This document shows, piece by piece, positions 48,786 to 59,375 of a DNA stretch of 64,000 nucleotides. Made by a program: the position numbers and the translations under genes. The stretch is from positions 9,983,031 to 10,047,030 of the forward strand of contig JAJEKV010000002.1 in NCBI GenBank assembly GCA_021234155.1, given 5' to 3'. The notes below the pieces were generated by a model. The model did no database searches, was not told the DNA's origin, and saw only the letters and a program-made list of their open reading frames with translations. This stretch comes from Isoetes taiwanensis (taxonomy: Eukaryota; Streptophyta; Lycopodiopsida; Isoetales; Isoetaceae). Numbering within the stretch: position 1 is the first letter of the stretch; every line of letters begins with the position of its first letter.

Positions 48786-50082
48786 CTAATGGATGTACCA
48801 CCAAAAATACAACCATCTTGCAAGTTTCCAAATGTAACTATTGTTGCTCCACTATAAATAATAGCACAGCCCAAATGCTTCAAAGTCATCATGCATTGAA
48901 AACAAAACAGAGAGCAGAGGACCTTGTTACCTGCAGTAGAACCAAAGGACGGTTAGCCAAGTTCATGGGTAAGAGCCTAAGCTACTGCATGTGTCATGGG
49001 GTCCTCTAAGGTTATCCCCCTTCACACTGCTTGTAATCAGAAAAAATTCCAAAAGAAAACATACGAAACAAATATCCATAAACCATTAGAAGGTTTACAC
49101 AACATCTCTTCATAACCTATGTCAAATGAATATGCTGATTCATTATCTTTTTGATTTGTTGATTCATACCCTAGAGCCCTCGCTCATTATCTTGCAAATT
49201 CTAATAGCAACGAAAATCATGTTCAATGCCTTGCATCATTATAGCATGTATCTTGTACTCAGATCCGCACACTAATGTATTAAGCTCTCTAAGATCTGCA
49301 ACTACAATATCCAATAGATTCACAAAAAGAGTCTACACTAATATGTTTTGCACAGATATGTAGATTGTTACAAATAGCAGATTGTTACAAATAGCAAGAC
49401 CCTTCATCCTAGAAGCTCAAAAATGTTGACAATATAGCACAAATGCATAAATCAATGGTTAAAATAGCAAGGCCATTAATCTAGAAGCCAGGCTTGTGTA
49501 TTTTCTTTAGCACCATCTTATGCAATGCAGTAGTAAAATATCTTATGCATTAATTTCAAGAATATTACCGACCAAAATGTCAAATAAATATCAGTCATCA
49601 AACCTGATTAGCTTGATTTGGATCTTTCTCTTTGCCAACGCCATCAATGTCTTGCGAGTCACCATGTATGGCAAATCGAAATCACCTTAAGATAAAAATT
49701 GCATTTCGAAAGCAAAGATGTATGCAATATTGCGCCTCCAATGCCCTCACCAGCACCACCATTATGTGGATTTTCCATGCATCATCCTCGCTTCTTTGTG
49801 AGCACAACTACAAATTATATTTTGCCTACTTGATATTCCTGGCTCATGTTCATCAATGTCGGCATGCCATGATCAAAGCTAAAGAGGTCGAAATGCCAAA
49901 GCCATGCCCTAAGTAGATAAAGTCTAAAACAGCATGTATGACAAGATGTGCACCTCAAGCAATCCATCAGAAGTGCTGTCGGATCACTCCAGTTTATTTA
50001 ATTAATATTTCAGGCACTTGCCCTAAATTCCCTTTCGGCCAATATTTTGCATGCCAAAAAATGTTTCTTACAATGAAAAGAC

Positions 50083-50349
50083 TTACATGGGTAATAGATA
50101 TTTGCTTCCATATTTCATATGGCGCCCATCGTCTAAACACATGTCGCCTTTTCCTTTAGATTTTTGCCCCCATATTCCATATGCTATGCCATCGTCCAAA
50201 TAGATGTGCCCTTTTTCCTTTAATAATAAGCATACAATGTTACCACATGCAAAATTTACACACTTATCCTTTTCTTCACATCCAATGTTAGCATGTAGCA
50301 TTGGGTTTTGCCCTGAACTTTTCTTTGAAATAATGTCACACATGTCCAT
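50083..50349 (-). CDS. Short open frame conserved in both copies of the large repeat
   Basis: An 89-codon frame starting MDMCDIISKK is also open, and slightly longer, in copy 2 (55670-55972). The two products differ at about six positions. The C-terminal half contains an internal duplication: KGHIYLDDGIAYGIWG, then KGDMCLDDGRHMKYG. No family is recognised. Most differences change the residue, so there is no sign of purifying selection, and the frame may simply be an open stretch of the repeat. Confidence 0.25.
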   Translation of the reverse strand: MDMCDIISKKSSGQNPMLHANIGCEEKDKCVNFACGNIVCLLLKEKGHIYLDDGIAYGIWGQKSKGKGDMCLDDGRHMKYGSKYLLPM

Positions 50350-51702
50350 ATTAGCAATGTGAGAATATGTGACTCCATACTCACATTATGTCATACAATA
50401 CCAAGGGGTACCACTTCGTATGCCAGCCATCATATACCAATGGGTCCACATCGGCTAATCATGCATCCACACATGCCAGTTCATGAACTTATATTGTGTA
50501 GGTTACCATGTCATATTAATAAAATAAGGTGCTGCGCACGGAGGGTTGCCCTCCATGGCCGGAGGGTGAAGTGGCTTAAATCATAGTTCAAAGTCATATT
50601 TTGACAATCAATTCAAAACCATAACCCCGAACATTTAGAAACGAAATCCTCTATAGTCAACTTTATCTTCCAAAATCTCTAAGTGGGCAGACATCTCTAT
50701 TTTTGTTGGGTTAGAAAAGACCTTTAATAGAGCCAATGTCGAGGGTGGGCATCGGGAGCCTAGCCACCCACCAAACCACATGGGAATTCCATAGCCGAAG
50801 TCTTGGTGAAACAACATGGTTCTCCAAGTCATGATCAAAGAGTGGGGAAGATTGAATCCTTTGAACTCAATTTAAGAATCAATGAAGATGATGGCAGGGT
50901 TCTATCACAATAGGTGTCTTCCTAAATGTTGTAAGGTTCATTATGTGTTATTTTTACTAGTCCTTTTTATAACACGCCTTAAACAAAGATATAGTATCGT
51001 AAACATTGCTTTCTCGCAGATAAAACTTGAGATGGAATTCCCGCAACGTTGCATAAAAATTGCTGGATCAAGCAAATTCAAAAGACTCTACTATTTTCTC
51101 AAAGTACTTAGCTTTGCCCGGTAAAATAGGATTACTTGAGCATCATCATGTATTAAATTTAATATAAAAATTCGCCTCCCTTTTATAATTAGACTCCTAT
51201 AGATTCTTTGAATGCCACGGTGCCGCCTCGCTTATATTCAATCCCTGGTACAAAGGGATATATCTATTGATGGTCCGCCAGAATTTGGAGGAGTTCAGTC
51301 AAAGATTTGTATTTGGTCGCAGCAGAGCATATAATAATTGACCAATAATCCAATAATGAAGGGTTGTTCGTTACCTTCCTTCTTTCGCCCAGACGCCTCT
51401 CGAAGCAACATCCTCCGTGCTTCCAAAGTCAGCAAGAGAGGCAAAAAGAACTCGTTTTACAATTAAATCAAGGCGCTTTTGTTTTCTTTGCGTGGTCTTC
51501 AAAGTAAACGACCGTGCACGATCTTTCAACCTCGAATATGATATAATTTCTTAGCCACTACTTGATATAGCAAAACATTGTTGCTTGATTACCCGTTTCC
51601 ATTGTGCAGCTTCAACAAAGTGAAACCTCGTATAGCTCGGTTGAATGGGACAAGAGTGGAAGTGTCATCATCTATATTTTTAATGAAATAAACCCATTCA
51701 AG

Positions 51703-51849
51703 ACCCATTCTCCGCTGAAAATGAATAAACATGTAACTAATATTCGTATTTATTGGGTGACATAACAAAGAGCAAAGAAGTACCCATTCTCGCCGAAAAT
51801 GAATAAACATGTAACTAATATTCGTATTGCGCATAACAAAGAGCAAAGA
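51703..51849. repeat. 79-bp tandem duplication
   Basis: ACCCATTCTC.GC(T)GAAAATG, AATAAACATGTAACTAATA, TTCGTATT and CATAACAAAGAGCAAAGAA occur in units starting at 51703 and 51782. Unit 1 carries about ten extra bases in the middle. Confidence 0.85.
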
Positions 51850-51868
51850 ATATTTTTACTACAACTTA

Positions 51869-52270
51869 GGGAGGGAAAAGAAGAGGCAAAGGCAAGTTTA
51901 GAGCAAACAAAGCAACATATCATAAAGCTTGCAAATATGCATCATCAGCGAAGACAACATTGCATGCAATGGCAACATGGACATTTGCGAATCACATGAA
52001 TAAGTAGCTTGAGAACCCGAATGAGCCATATGCTAAACAAAGAACCGCAAAGAGTTAGTGGAATCTTAAACAAGATAGCATATATGTTCATAGCTCATAA
52101 TTGAAAGGGAAGGGAGAGGCAAGCTTAGAGCAATGACATCATACACTTGCAAATATGCATCCGGGAAGACAAACATTGCGTGCAATGATAACCGAGATTT
52201 GGAGAATCACATGAATAAGTAGCATAACCGATGAGTCATATGCTCAACAAAGAACCGGAGTAGTTAGTGG
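51869..52270. repeat. Two direct repeats of about 165-193 bp
   Basis: Units 51869-52061 and 52107-52270 share GGGA(A)GGGA, GAGGCAA, CTTGCAAATATGCATC, ATTGCATGCAATG-like, ATCACATGAATAAGTAGC, TCATATGCT.AACAAAGAACC and AGTTAGTGG in order, separated by a 45-bp spacer. Unit 2 is shorter through small deletions. Confidence 0.8.
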
Positions 52271-54779
52271 CAATTCAAGTTTCACCCAGCCACGTAAAAA
52301 TTATTTACTACAAAGAGGAGGCTTAAAAGTCTCTAGAATGAGGTTCATTCCTTTTGAGCAGTAAATGAGTTTCCACATTTGCAATTTCCTTCGTCTTATA
52401 TTACTAACCACAAGCACGTTCTTAAGATGTAAGATATGAATTGCAAATACTATACTAGTTATCAAAGACAACCGTAACCAAGCCACTCCAAAATCATTCA
52501 CAACGGCTGTTGACGAGGAAGATGGCAAAACTTAAACTGGTTGGATCTTACATTCGAATCAAAGACTGTAAGAAAAAACAAAGACATAAGGATGATGCCG
52601 CTTCCGCCTCGCAAAACAAGGCAGACTTCTAAGCAGAGATACTGCACTCCATCAAGAATCCCTTAAAATAAGGGTTAATTCGAGAGAACCAAGTAAAAGA
52701 ACCTGGGCTGTATTGTGGCAAAAACGCAATGCCGGGATTGAATGGGAAGAGTATACCACCTTTGAAGCTTAAAAGCATGGCAAAGCAGCAAGAGAATGAA
52801 CAGGAGGAAGCCGGATCAATACATCCCCTCAAGCAACGTATAAAGGCGGCAAGAAGAAAGCACCGCGCTTTCCTCGAAGCCCAATTTGTCATGCTCTTGT
52901 CTCGGCCCAAACCTTCCCCTGTGTTTCTTATTCATCAGATTGAGCTGCCAGCCACTCGTCCGTAACATCCTTGATCCACAACGCCGACCGGGTGCATTTA
53001 CAGGAACAAAGGATTTTTAGCAATTCATCAACATATACATCAAGTATATTCCAAAGATATACCAAGATATCCCACAAACCCATAAGCACCCCCTTAGGGC
53101 AACCCAACGAGGGTTTGCCCCCCTAGGGGCAACCCAAAAATCCTACATCCTTTCGTAGGTCAGGAAAGGCGTTGCAAATTGTCTTCTTTACAAATTCTAC
53201 TAACAAGGTGAGTAGGACCTTGTTGCAGACAAGGCCCTACCCAACCTATACTGTAACAACACATGTTCCATGGGCAAATGCCTTTTCAAGCTTTGGGCAA
53301 ATGCCTTTCTAATGAATATTTCAATATTTGTAGTTCTATTCATGAAGAATATCCACTTCTTCTTAGCATGATTTCATCCAATCTGCCATGATCCTATGCA
53401 AATACCATCATTCAATGTTTAGTACAATGTACACACCTAAAAAGAACCGCAGTCTAAGTTACGGGTATAACCAGTAAACGGAGATTATAATAAAAAAAAC
53501 CCTTAAGTCTGGTACAGACCAGACCATTAATCTTAATCAAGACATTTGTCTAAATCAAGATTCAATTTGCAGCTCTCAATACATACAGGTGTATATTCAT
53601 TAAGACATAGACCCGGTTACATCTTTTAGCATTAAAACATCTCCTTTTTTCATGTCATCATATATTCAATACTTTTATACCAGTTTTTTCCATTCAAAAA
53701 GTTTTTTCTTTATTCCAATAACAACTCCAAAATATTCAAATGACTATAATTTACCTTATAACTAGTGGATGTACCACCAAAAATACAACCATCATTGCAA
53801 GTTTCCAAATGTAACCATTGTTGCTCCACTATAAATAATAGCACAGCCCAAATGCTTCAAAGTCATCATGCATTGAAAACAAAACAGAGAACAGAGGACC
53901 CTGTTACCTGCAGTAGAACCAAAGGACGATTAGCCAAGTTCATAGGTAAGAGCCTAAGCTACTAGCAGGCATCATGGGGTCCTCTAAGGTTATCCCCCTT
54001 CCCACTGCTTGTAATAAGAAAAAATTCCAAAAGAAAACATACGAAACAAATGTCCATAAACCATTGGAAGGTTTACCCAGCATCTCTTCATAACCTATGT
54101 CAAATGAATATGCTGATTCATTATCTTTCTGATTTGCTGATTCATACCCTAGAGCTCCTGCTCATTATCTTGCAAATTCTAATAGCAACGAAAATCATTT
54201 CAATGCCTTGCATCATTATAGCATGTATCTTGTACTCAGATCCGCACACTAATGTATTAAGCTCTCTAAGATCTGCAGCTACAATATCCAACAAATTCAC
54301 AAAAAGAGTCCACACTATATGCTTTGCACAGATATGTAGATTGTTACAAATAGCAGATTGTTACAAATAGCAAGACCCTTCATCCTAGAAGCTCAGAAAA
54401 TGTTGACAATATGGCACAAAGCACAAATGCATAAATCAGTGGTTAAAATAGCAAGGCCATTAATCTAGAAGCCAGGCCTGTGTATTTTTTTTTGCACCAG
54501 CTTATGCAATGCAGTAGTAAAATATCTCATGCATTAATTTCATTAATATCACTGACCAAAATGTCAAATAAATATCAGTCATAAAACCTGATTAGCTTGA
54601 TTTGGATCTTTCTCTTTGCCGACGCCATCAATGTCTTGTGAGTCACCATGTATTGCACTGAAATCGCCTTGCACATAAAATTGCATTTCTGAGCAAAGAT
54701 GTATGCAATATTGCAGTCTCCAATGCCCTCAGCTGCACCACCATTATGTGGATTTTCCATGCATCATCTTGTTCTTCAT

Positions 54780-55400
54780 AATAGAATAGAATAGAATAGG
54801 TTTTTTAGCGTCCTAGGAGACCAATTGGCCTATGGGACCCAAACAAAAAGAGAGCAGCAAGCGTATTACTGACAGGATTAAAAAACCCCCGCCCCGAAGG
54901 GTTTTCGAGGAAAAAACCTTAGCAGTAATAAGTATGTTGGCATGCTGTACAATTGTATAAGACAGTTCAATACCATCCCGGAGGACACAACTGAGTCCGT
55001 GCATCTATAACCTCCTGGAGGTATGACCCCAGCAAACCCACTGATGCCTATTCAATAACTCATGCAACGGTTGGCCAGGTACTAGTAACCGAACATACCA
55101 TTCTCATATATGGGCAAACGCTGGGCAGATCTGGAGGGCATGACATTCATCCTCAATGGCGCCCTGGTGGCAACACTGGCAAAGCCTTTGCTCTCGTGCT
55201 TCCCGAGCCCAATGTCCTGTCTCAATGCTGAGGCGATGTGCACCCGTGCGAATGGAAGCTATAAGTCTGCGCCCATATAGACGATCCTACAGTCCAGGTT
55301 GATTTGATCCTGATCATCGGTCCGAGATTCTACGGCTCGCGTTGCTTTGGTATATATCCTACGGTGCAGATGGCTTTGGGAATTATATGTAATAGATCCT
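54780..55400 (-). mobile_element. LINE (ATTCT-tailed family), 5'-truncated copy in repeat copy 2
   Basis: On the minus strand, the segment reads LIASIRTGAHRLSIETGHW, then with one frame change RLCQCCHQGAIEDECHALQ and ICP, the C-terminal Cys/His domain of this LINE family. The 3' leader has TTTTTAATCCT, CCATAGGCCAATTGGTCTCC and GGACGCTAAAA, matching the 48.6-48.77 kb end, then ATTCTATTCTATTCTA at 54781-54799. Copy 1 of the large repeat shows the empty site near 49790-49815, with about 20 bases replaced. The copy is truncated before the reverse transcriptase. Confidence 0.85.
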
Positions 55401-55669
55401 ACTATATTGCCTACTTGATATTCCTGGCTCATGTTCATCAATGTCGGCATGCCGTGATCAAAGCTAAAGAGGTCGAAATGCCAAAGCCATGCCTTAAGTA
55501 GATAAAGCCTGAAACAGCATGTAGGACAAGATGTGCACCTCAAGCAATCCACCAGAAGTGCTGCCGGATCACTCCAGTTTATTTAACCTAATATTTCAGG
55601 CACTTGCCCTAAATTCCCTTTCAACCAGATATTTTGCATGCCAAAAAATATTTCTTACAATGAAAAGAC

Positions 55670-55972
55670 TTACATGGGTAATAGAATTTTGCTTCCATAT
55701 TTCATATAGCACCCATCGTCCAAACACATGTCACCTTTTCCTTTAGATTTTTGCCCCCATATTCTATATGCTATGCCATCGTCCAAATAGATGTGCCCTT
55801 TTTCCTTTGATAATAAGCATACAATGTTACCACATGCAAAATTTACACACTTGTCCTTTTCTTCACATCCAATGTTAGCATGTAGCATTGGGTTTTGCTC
55901 TGAACTTTTCTTTGAAATAATATCACACATGTCCAATATTAGCAATGTGAGAATATGTGACTCTATACTCAC
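55670..55972 (-). CDS. Short open frame conserved with 50083-50349
   Basis: A 100-codon frame that shares its last 88 codons with the frame at 50083-50349 and extends it upstream with MSIESHILTLLIL. Substitutions relative to copy 1 include Gly/Glu, Leu/Ser, Gly/Arg, Arg/Cys and His/Tyr. Nothing shows it is expressed. It is listed because the frame is open in both copies. Confidence 0.25.
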   Translation of the reverse strand: MSIESHILTLLILDMCDIISKKSSEQNPMLHANIGCEEKDKCVNFACGNIVCLLSKEKGHIYLDDGIAYRIWGQKSKGKGDMCLDDGCYMKYGSKILLPM

Positions 55973-56159
55973 ATTATATCATACAATACCAAGGGGTACC
56001 ACTTCATATGCCAGCCATCATATACCAATGGGTCCACATCGGCGAATCATGCATCCATACATGCCAGTTCATGAACTTATATTGTGTAGGTTACCATGTC
56101 ATATTAAAAAAAGGGGACAATATAAGAATAATAATGATAAAGTAATAGAACCCCAAACA

Positions 56160-56700
56160 ATATTCCATGATAAAAAGTTTTTTCCTTTATAACAAGGAGT
56201 TCCTTCTTTTTAGGGTTTCATCATTGCTTAGCCTTCAACGCTTTTGCTCCTCATCCTCGCCAAACCAAGTATGGATTATGCCAAGTTCCATCGCTGGTAC
56301 CGATGGAGAGCATTGGGACTCTCGGATCCCAAATGAAGCTTCTCCACCCTTATTTGTTGCAAAGCAGTGGATCTCATAACTAACATGGAGGCTCACCCCG
56401 ACATGCGAATTTTTGAGTTTTATATCCAAGTGATGGAATACCGATCATTACAATATAAGTGGAGACCAGGGTGACAAGTTGTGGATGCCCTCAGACAAGG
56501 AATCGAAGTTGTGGCAACGGGTGCTATGTGTGAAGTTCTTATTCCTAGAGGGCGACCCAAAACTACTTCCTCCCTTCAAGATTGTTAAAGACTCTAGCCA
56601 ACTAGTGAAGAGCATCAAGGATTATATAATGCAAATCGATGATGTTCAAATAGAAAGCACACCTCCACTCAAAAAAATCACATGGACTCCCTAATAATCA
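56160..56700 (+). other. Unassigned, partly coding-like stretch
   Basis: Frames such as LWMPSDKESKLWQRVLC and FKIVKDSSQLVKSIKDYIMQ, ending in a double stop at 56692-56697, read like protein but match no family I know. A first part (FHRWYRWRALGLSDPK) lies in a different frame. It may be a remnant of a retroelement or host gene. Confidence 0.25.
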
Positions 56701-56899
56701 ATTACTAGAGAAAGTTGTGACATGCTTAGAAACGGTAACAACCATGTGGGAGGGGAGCCGAGAGACGGGGTTCTTCTGGGGGCTGGCCCGGATGGGAGGT
56801 GTAGATTAAGGAATAAGGGGTGAATATGCCTATCCAACAGCTCTCGGCGCCTCGCCACCCCCGGTGTGAATATGCATCCAAACCAAAGGGGGTTTAAGG

Positions 56900-57197
56900 G
56901 GATTTTAATTTAAATGTGTTGGACCCAATGGTTGTGTTAATTAATGTCAATGGTAGTTATGTGTTGGTTGTTAATGTCAATGGTTGTTATGTGTTGGGGT
57001 TTAATTTTTATATGTTGGATGTTAATGGTTTGTGTTGTAAAAAATTTTCCTTATGGGACCTTAAGGACGTCTCCCCTAATGTGACAAAAAATTTAGAATT
57101 CAAACCAAAAAACTAGAAAAAAAACTTTTATTCATTCGGGGCCTTAGGGACGCCACCCCTTTGACAAAAAATTTAGAATTCAAACCAAAAACTAGAA
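56900..57197. repeat. Short imperfect tandem repeats (about 29 and 83 bp)
   Basis: At 56938-56996, GTTAATGTCAATGG.(A/T)GTTATGTGTTGG occurs twice, with a weaker third copy after it. At 57066-57197 a unit with CCCCT, GACAAAAAATTTAGAATTC and AAACCAAAAA(A)CTAGAA occurs twice, about 83 bases apart. Confidence 0.7.
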
Positions 57198-57199
57198 TT

Positions 57200-57787
57200 C
57201 ATTTGAGGCTTTCATCACCGAACTTTTGAATTTCATCACAATAAAACAAATAGAACATAAGTATAAGTTACCATAAAGATAGAGCGGATTGATCCCATTA
57301 TTCTGAAAGTCATAAAGTTTGCAACACCCATACATAAACATTTTTCAACCTGAATTTAACAGCCATTCTTTGGCCTCCATGGATTCTTGTGGTGAGAAAC
57401 CAAAGTGGGAAACTTTTCTCTGCTTAGCACAAAGATCTAGAAGCCCAAAGTGGAATTTGCTTAATAAAGTTTTTCAAAATCTAAAAAAAATATGGTAATT
57501 TTTTAGCAAGCTTCATTCTAATGAGCCATAAAACAATATCCAATAGCGCATCCTCAGATAATCACCGGTAGGATGTGAAAACCTACCAAACCCGGCCGAG
57601 AAATTGCTGTTTTAGGATATATAACTTAACCAAACATATCCATATCATACACCATCAAAAAGATCTCGGAGAGAGCTTTCCAACGCATAAAAATCATCTC
57701 AAACAGAGCATTTCGATCAAAAGTTATGATAAGAAATGTGTTGTCTTGGAAAACTGACTACATGCGCCCCTTCAAGGCCACAAAAGA
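57200..57787. other. AT-rich intergenic DNA
   Basis: No gene or repeat recognised. Short frames only. Confidence 0.4.
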
Positions 57788-57996
57788 GGGCTTTTGTTAT
57801 GAGCCATTGGTTGTTGACCATTATCCACCACATGCACGAAAAAGGGCTTTTGTTGTGAGCCATTGGTTGTTGACCATTATGCACCACATGCACAAAAAAA
57901 GGGCTTTTGTTGTGAGCCATTGGTTGTTGACCATTATGCACCACACGCACAAAAAAAGGGCTTTTGTTGTGAGCCATTGGTTGTTGACCATTGGAA
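57788..57996. repeat. 57-bp minisatellite, 3.6 copies, open in several frames
   Basis: Units start at about 57788, 57844, 57901 and 57958, each reading GGGCTTTTGTTGTGAGCC, then ATTGGTTGTTGACCATTA, then a CACCACATGCACAAAAA-like end. Because 57 is divisible by three and the unit lacks stops in three frames, 19-residue protein repeats appear on both strands (for example AFVVSHWLLTIMHH). These are a consequence of the repeat, not evidence of a gene. Units are 93-100 percent alike by eye, so the array is young. Confidence 0.9.
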
Positions 57997-58116
57997 AAAA
58001 AGGCTAAAATCAATGGCTCAGAAATGGTGCACTCTAGATGTACGCATTAGTACATCCATTTGAATACATCACGAAATCATAGGAAAACCTTAGTGAAAAG
58101 CGTACAAAAACACAAA

Positions 58117-58636
58117 GAAAACCCCCTGTTATTATGCTACATATGGAGCAAGCACATCTAAGAAAGTTGACTTGGTTCCTAACAATGGTACCAAGTGGTT
58201 TGTGGGAAGTAAGGCCTCAAAGCCGAAGTGGTTTGATCTTCCTGAGTGGGATCCCTTTGAGGACATCAAGGAAGGATACTTTGTGCTAGTAAGGCCTGAT
58301 GATGAGGATTGTCCAATATGGTTAGGGGTGGCACTCTCTGATGTAACCACTACCATGGCTGATGGAGAGGAGTTGCGTCCTGGATTCCAAGTTCAATATT
58401 AGGAGCCCATTGGAAGATACAAGAAGGAAAACTTGAAGGAGCAATACACCGACTGCTGGGAGAAGAAGTGGAGGGCAAATCATGCTGATCCTCAAAGGAG
58501 GGAATTGATGGAGTGTGTGGTATGGTCATATCCAACTTGTCACATTTCAAAGGACAAGACACACAAGATCCCAAAAAGAGAGATGGACAAAGCCATGAGC
58601 AACCTCCATGCTATAGCATTATATGAGGGTAGATAA
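58117..58636 (+). pseudogene. DUF7869-type C-terminal region, opposite in orientation to the core
   Basis: About 170 codons are readable: YGASTSKKVDLVPNNGTKW, then WFDLPEWDPFEDIKEGYF, VLVRPDDEDCPIWLGVAL, then after one stop EPIGRYKKENLKEQY, DCWEKKWRA, and finally KIPKREMDKAMSNLHAI. The P-I-W-L-G block and the K-D-K-A-M-x-N-L end resemble the region following the VGHTH block in DUF7869 proteins. The stop (TAG in Y*EP) is one transition from TGG, the Trp I would expect. The assignment comes from memory of the family and from the neighbouring core; it could instead be an independent element. Confidence 0.5.
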
Positions 58637-59375
58637 TATTGAGAAGCTTGAAAACTTTCTCAACTCGTGGTTTGTAAAATTTATGAGGAAAACAAGTTAC
58701 CCAGTTCTTTGTGTGTGATGTGTAATTCTATTCAAGCATTCAATTCAGAATTTTTTTTCTTTAGTATGAGTCCCATTTTCAATCTGAGTCCCAAATGTCG
58801 AGATTTGACCCACTTTAATTAAATGCAGGGCAGCTGCTGATGCGACTCCAAGAGGGAAGGCAGTAGCCAAAGGTGCGGCCACAAGCATCTTCATGCTCAT
58901 CCAGGCGGCGATATCCTGGCCTAGAGCAGCAAGTGCTAAATCTCAATTCACGAGCACTGCAACATGAAGCTTGTAGGGAAGCTTCCTATGCCCGGAATAT
59001 GGACATGGTATGCCCACAAGATATCGTCGAGCAGCAGATACTCTTAATTATTGAGAAGAATCGTCGGAAGCCCATCTAATCGGGCGAGTTTATGGCCCTG
59101 AATCCAGAGCACGGGCATTTCTGTTGCTAATTGCTTCCAACGGTTGAAATCTGTATGGCTAATCCGCTCCTCTTCTGCGGGGTCATCAGGAATAGGCACC
59201 TTGCCTTTTTCCAATGGAGTAGAGTCAGCCTCTACGTACTGGTCCATAAGGATAGCCAAGGCAAAGCGGACCTCAAAATAGGTTTGCTGACAGCCAAGAT
59301 GAAGAATGGGAGCGTGTTTGGCCCGTCGTTGGATGCCGCGAAGAGTATCCTCGGCATGTCGATCATCGCCTAGCA

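Larger units (their letters stand above)
46497..50518. repeat. Large direct repeat, copy 1 (core about 2 kb plus insertions)
   Basis: Aligns with 53501-56106 once two insertions (46632-46802 and 46940-48785) are removed. Shared blocks include CTTAATCAAGA..TTTGTCTAAATC, the whole of 48786-49790 and 49817-50518. The right edge of similarity is CCATGTCATATTA, after which the copies diverge at once. Over 267 aligned bases (50083-50349) I count about a dozen differences, mostly transitions, so divergence is near 4 percent. No terminal TG..CA, inverted repeats or polymerase genes identify the repeat type. Confidence 0.85.
50520..53500. other. 3-kb spacer between the two large direct repeats
   Basis: No polymerase, transposase or host domain is visible. 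A plus-strand frame at 52729-52965 is rich in Lys, Arg, Glu and Gln (AKQQENEQEEAG, KQRIKAARRKHRAFLEAQ) and could be a coiled-coil segment, but I cannot name it. Two sets of tandem repeats occupy 51703-52270. Small duplications with GGGCAACCCA (53097-53140) and GGGCAAATGCC (53271-53310) are also present. Confidence 0.4.
53501..56106. repeat. Large direct repeat, copy 2 (core about 2 kb plus one LINE)
   Basis: Partner of 46497-50518 in the same orientation. It lacks the SINE-like and LINE insertions of copy 1, but carries a minus-strand LINE at 54780-55400. Similarity starts after a short A-run at about 53500 and stops at CCATGTCATATTA (56106), where the following bases differ from copy 1. Divergence from copy 1 is near 4 percent where I compared them. 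Confidence 0.85.

Noticed and set aside
50359-50586. Plus-strand frame repeated at 55957-56192
   Set aside because: Its composition and motifs give no sign of a protein, and it overlaps a frame that is also open on the other strand.
46497-56106. The 2-kb direct repeats as LTRs of one large retrotransposon
   Set aside because: The 3-kb spacer shows no gag or pol motif, primer site or purine tract, and the repeat ends lack TG..CA. A segmental duplication or two copies of another repeat fit better.
57717-58013. 98-codon frame of repeated NGQQPMAHNK units
   Set aside because: It is a product of the 57-bp minisatellite, and equal frames exist on the other strand.
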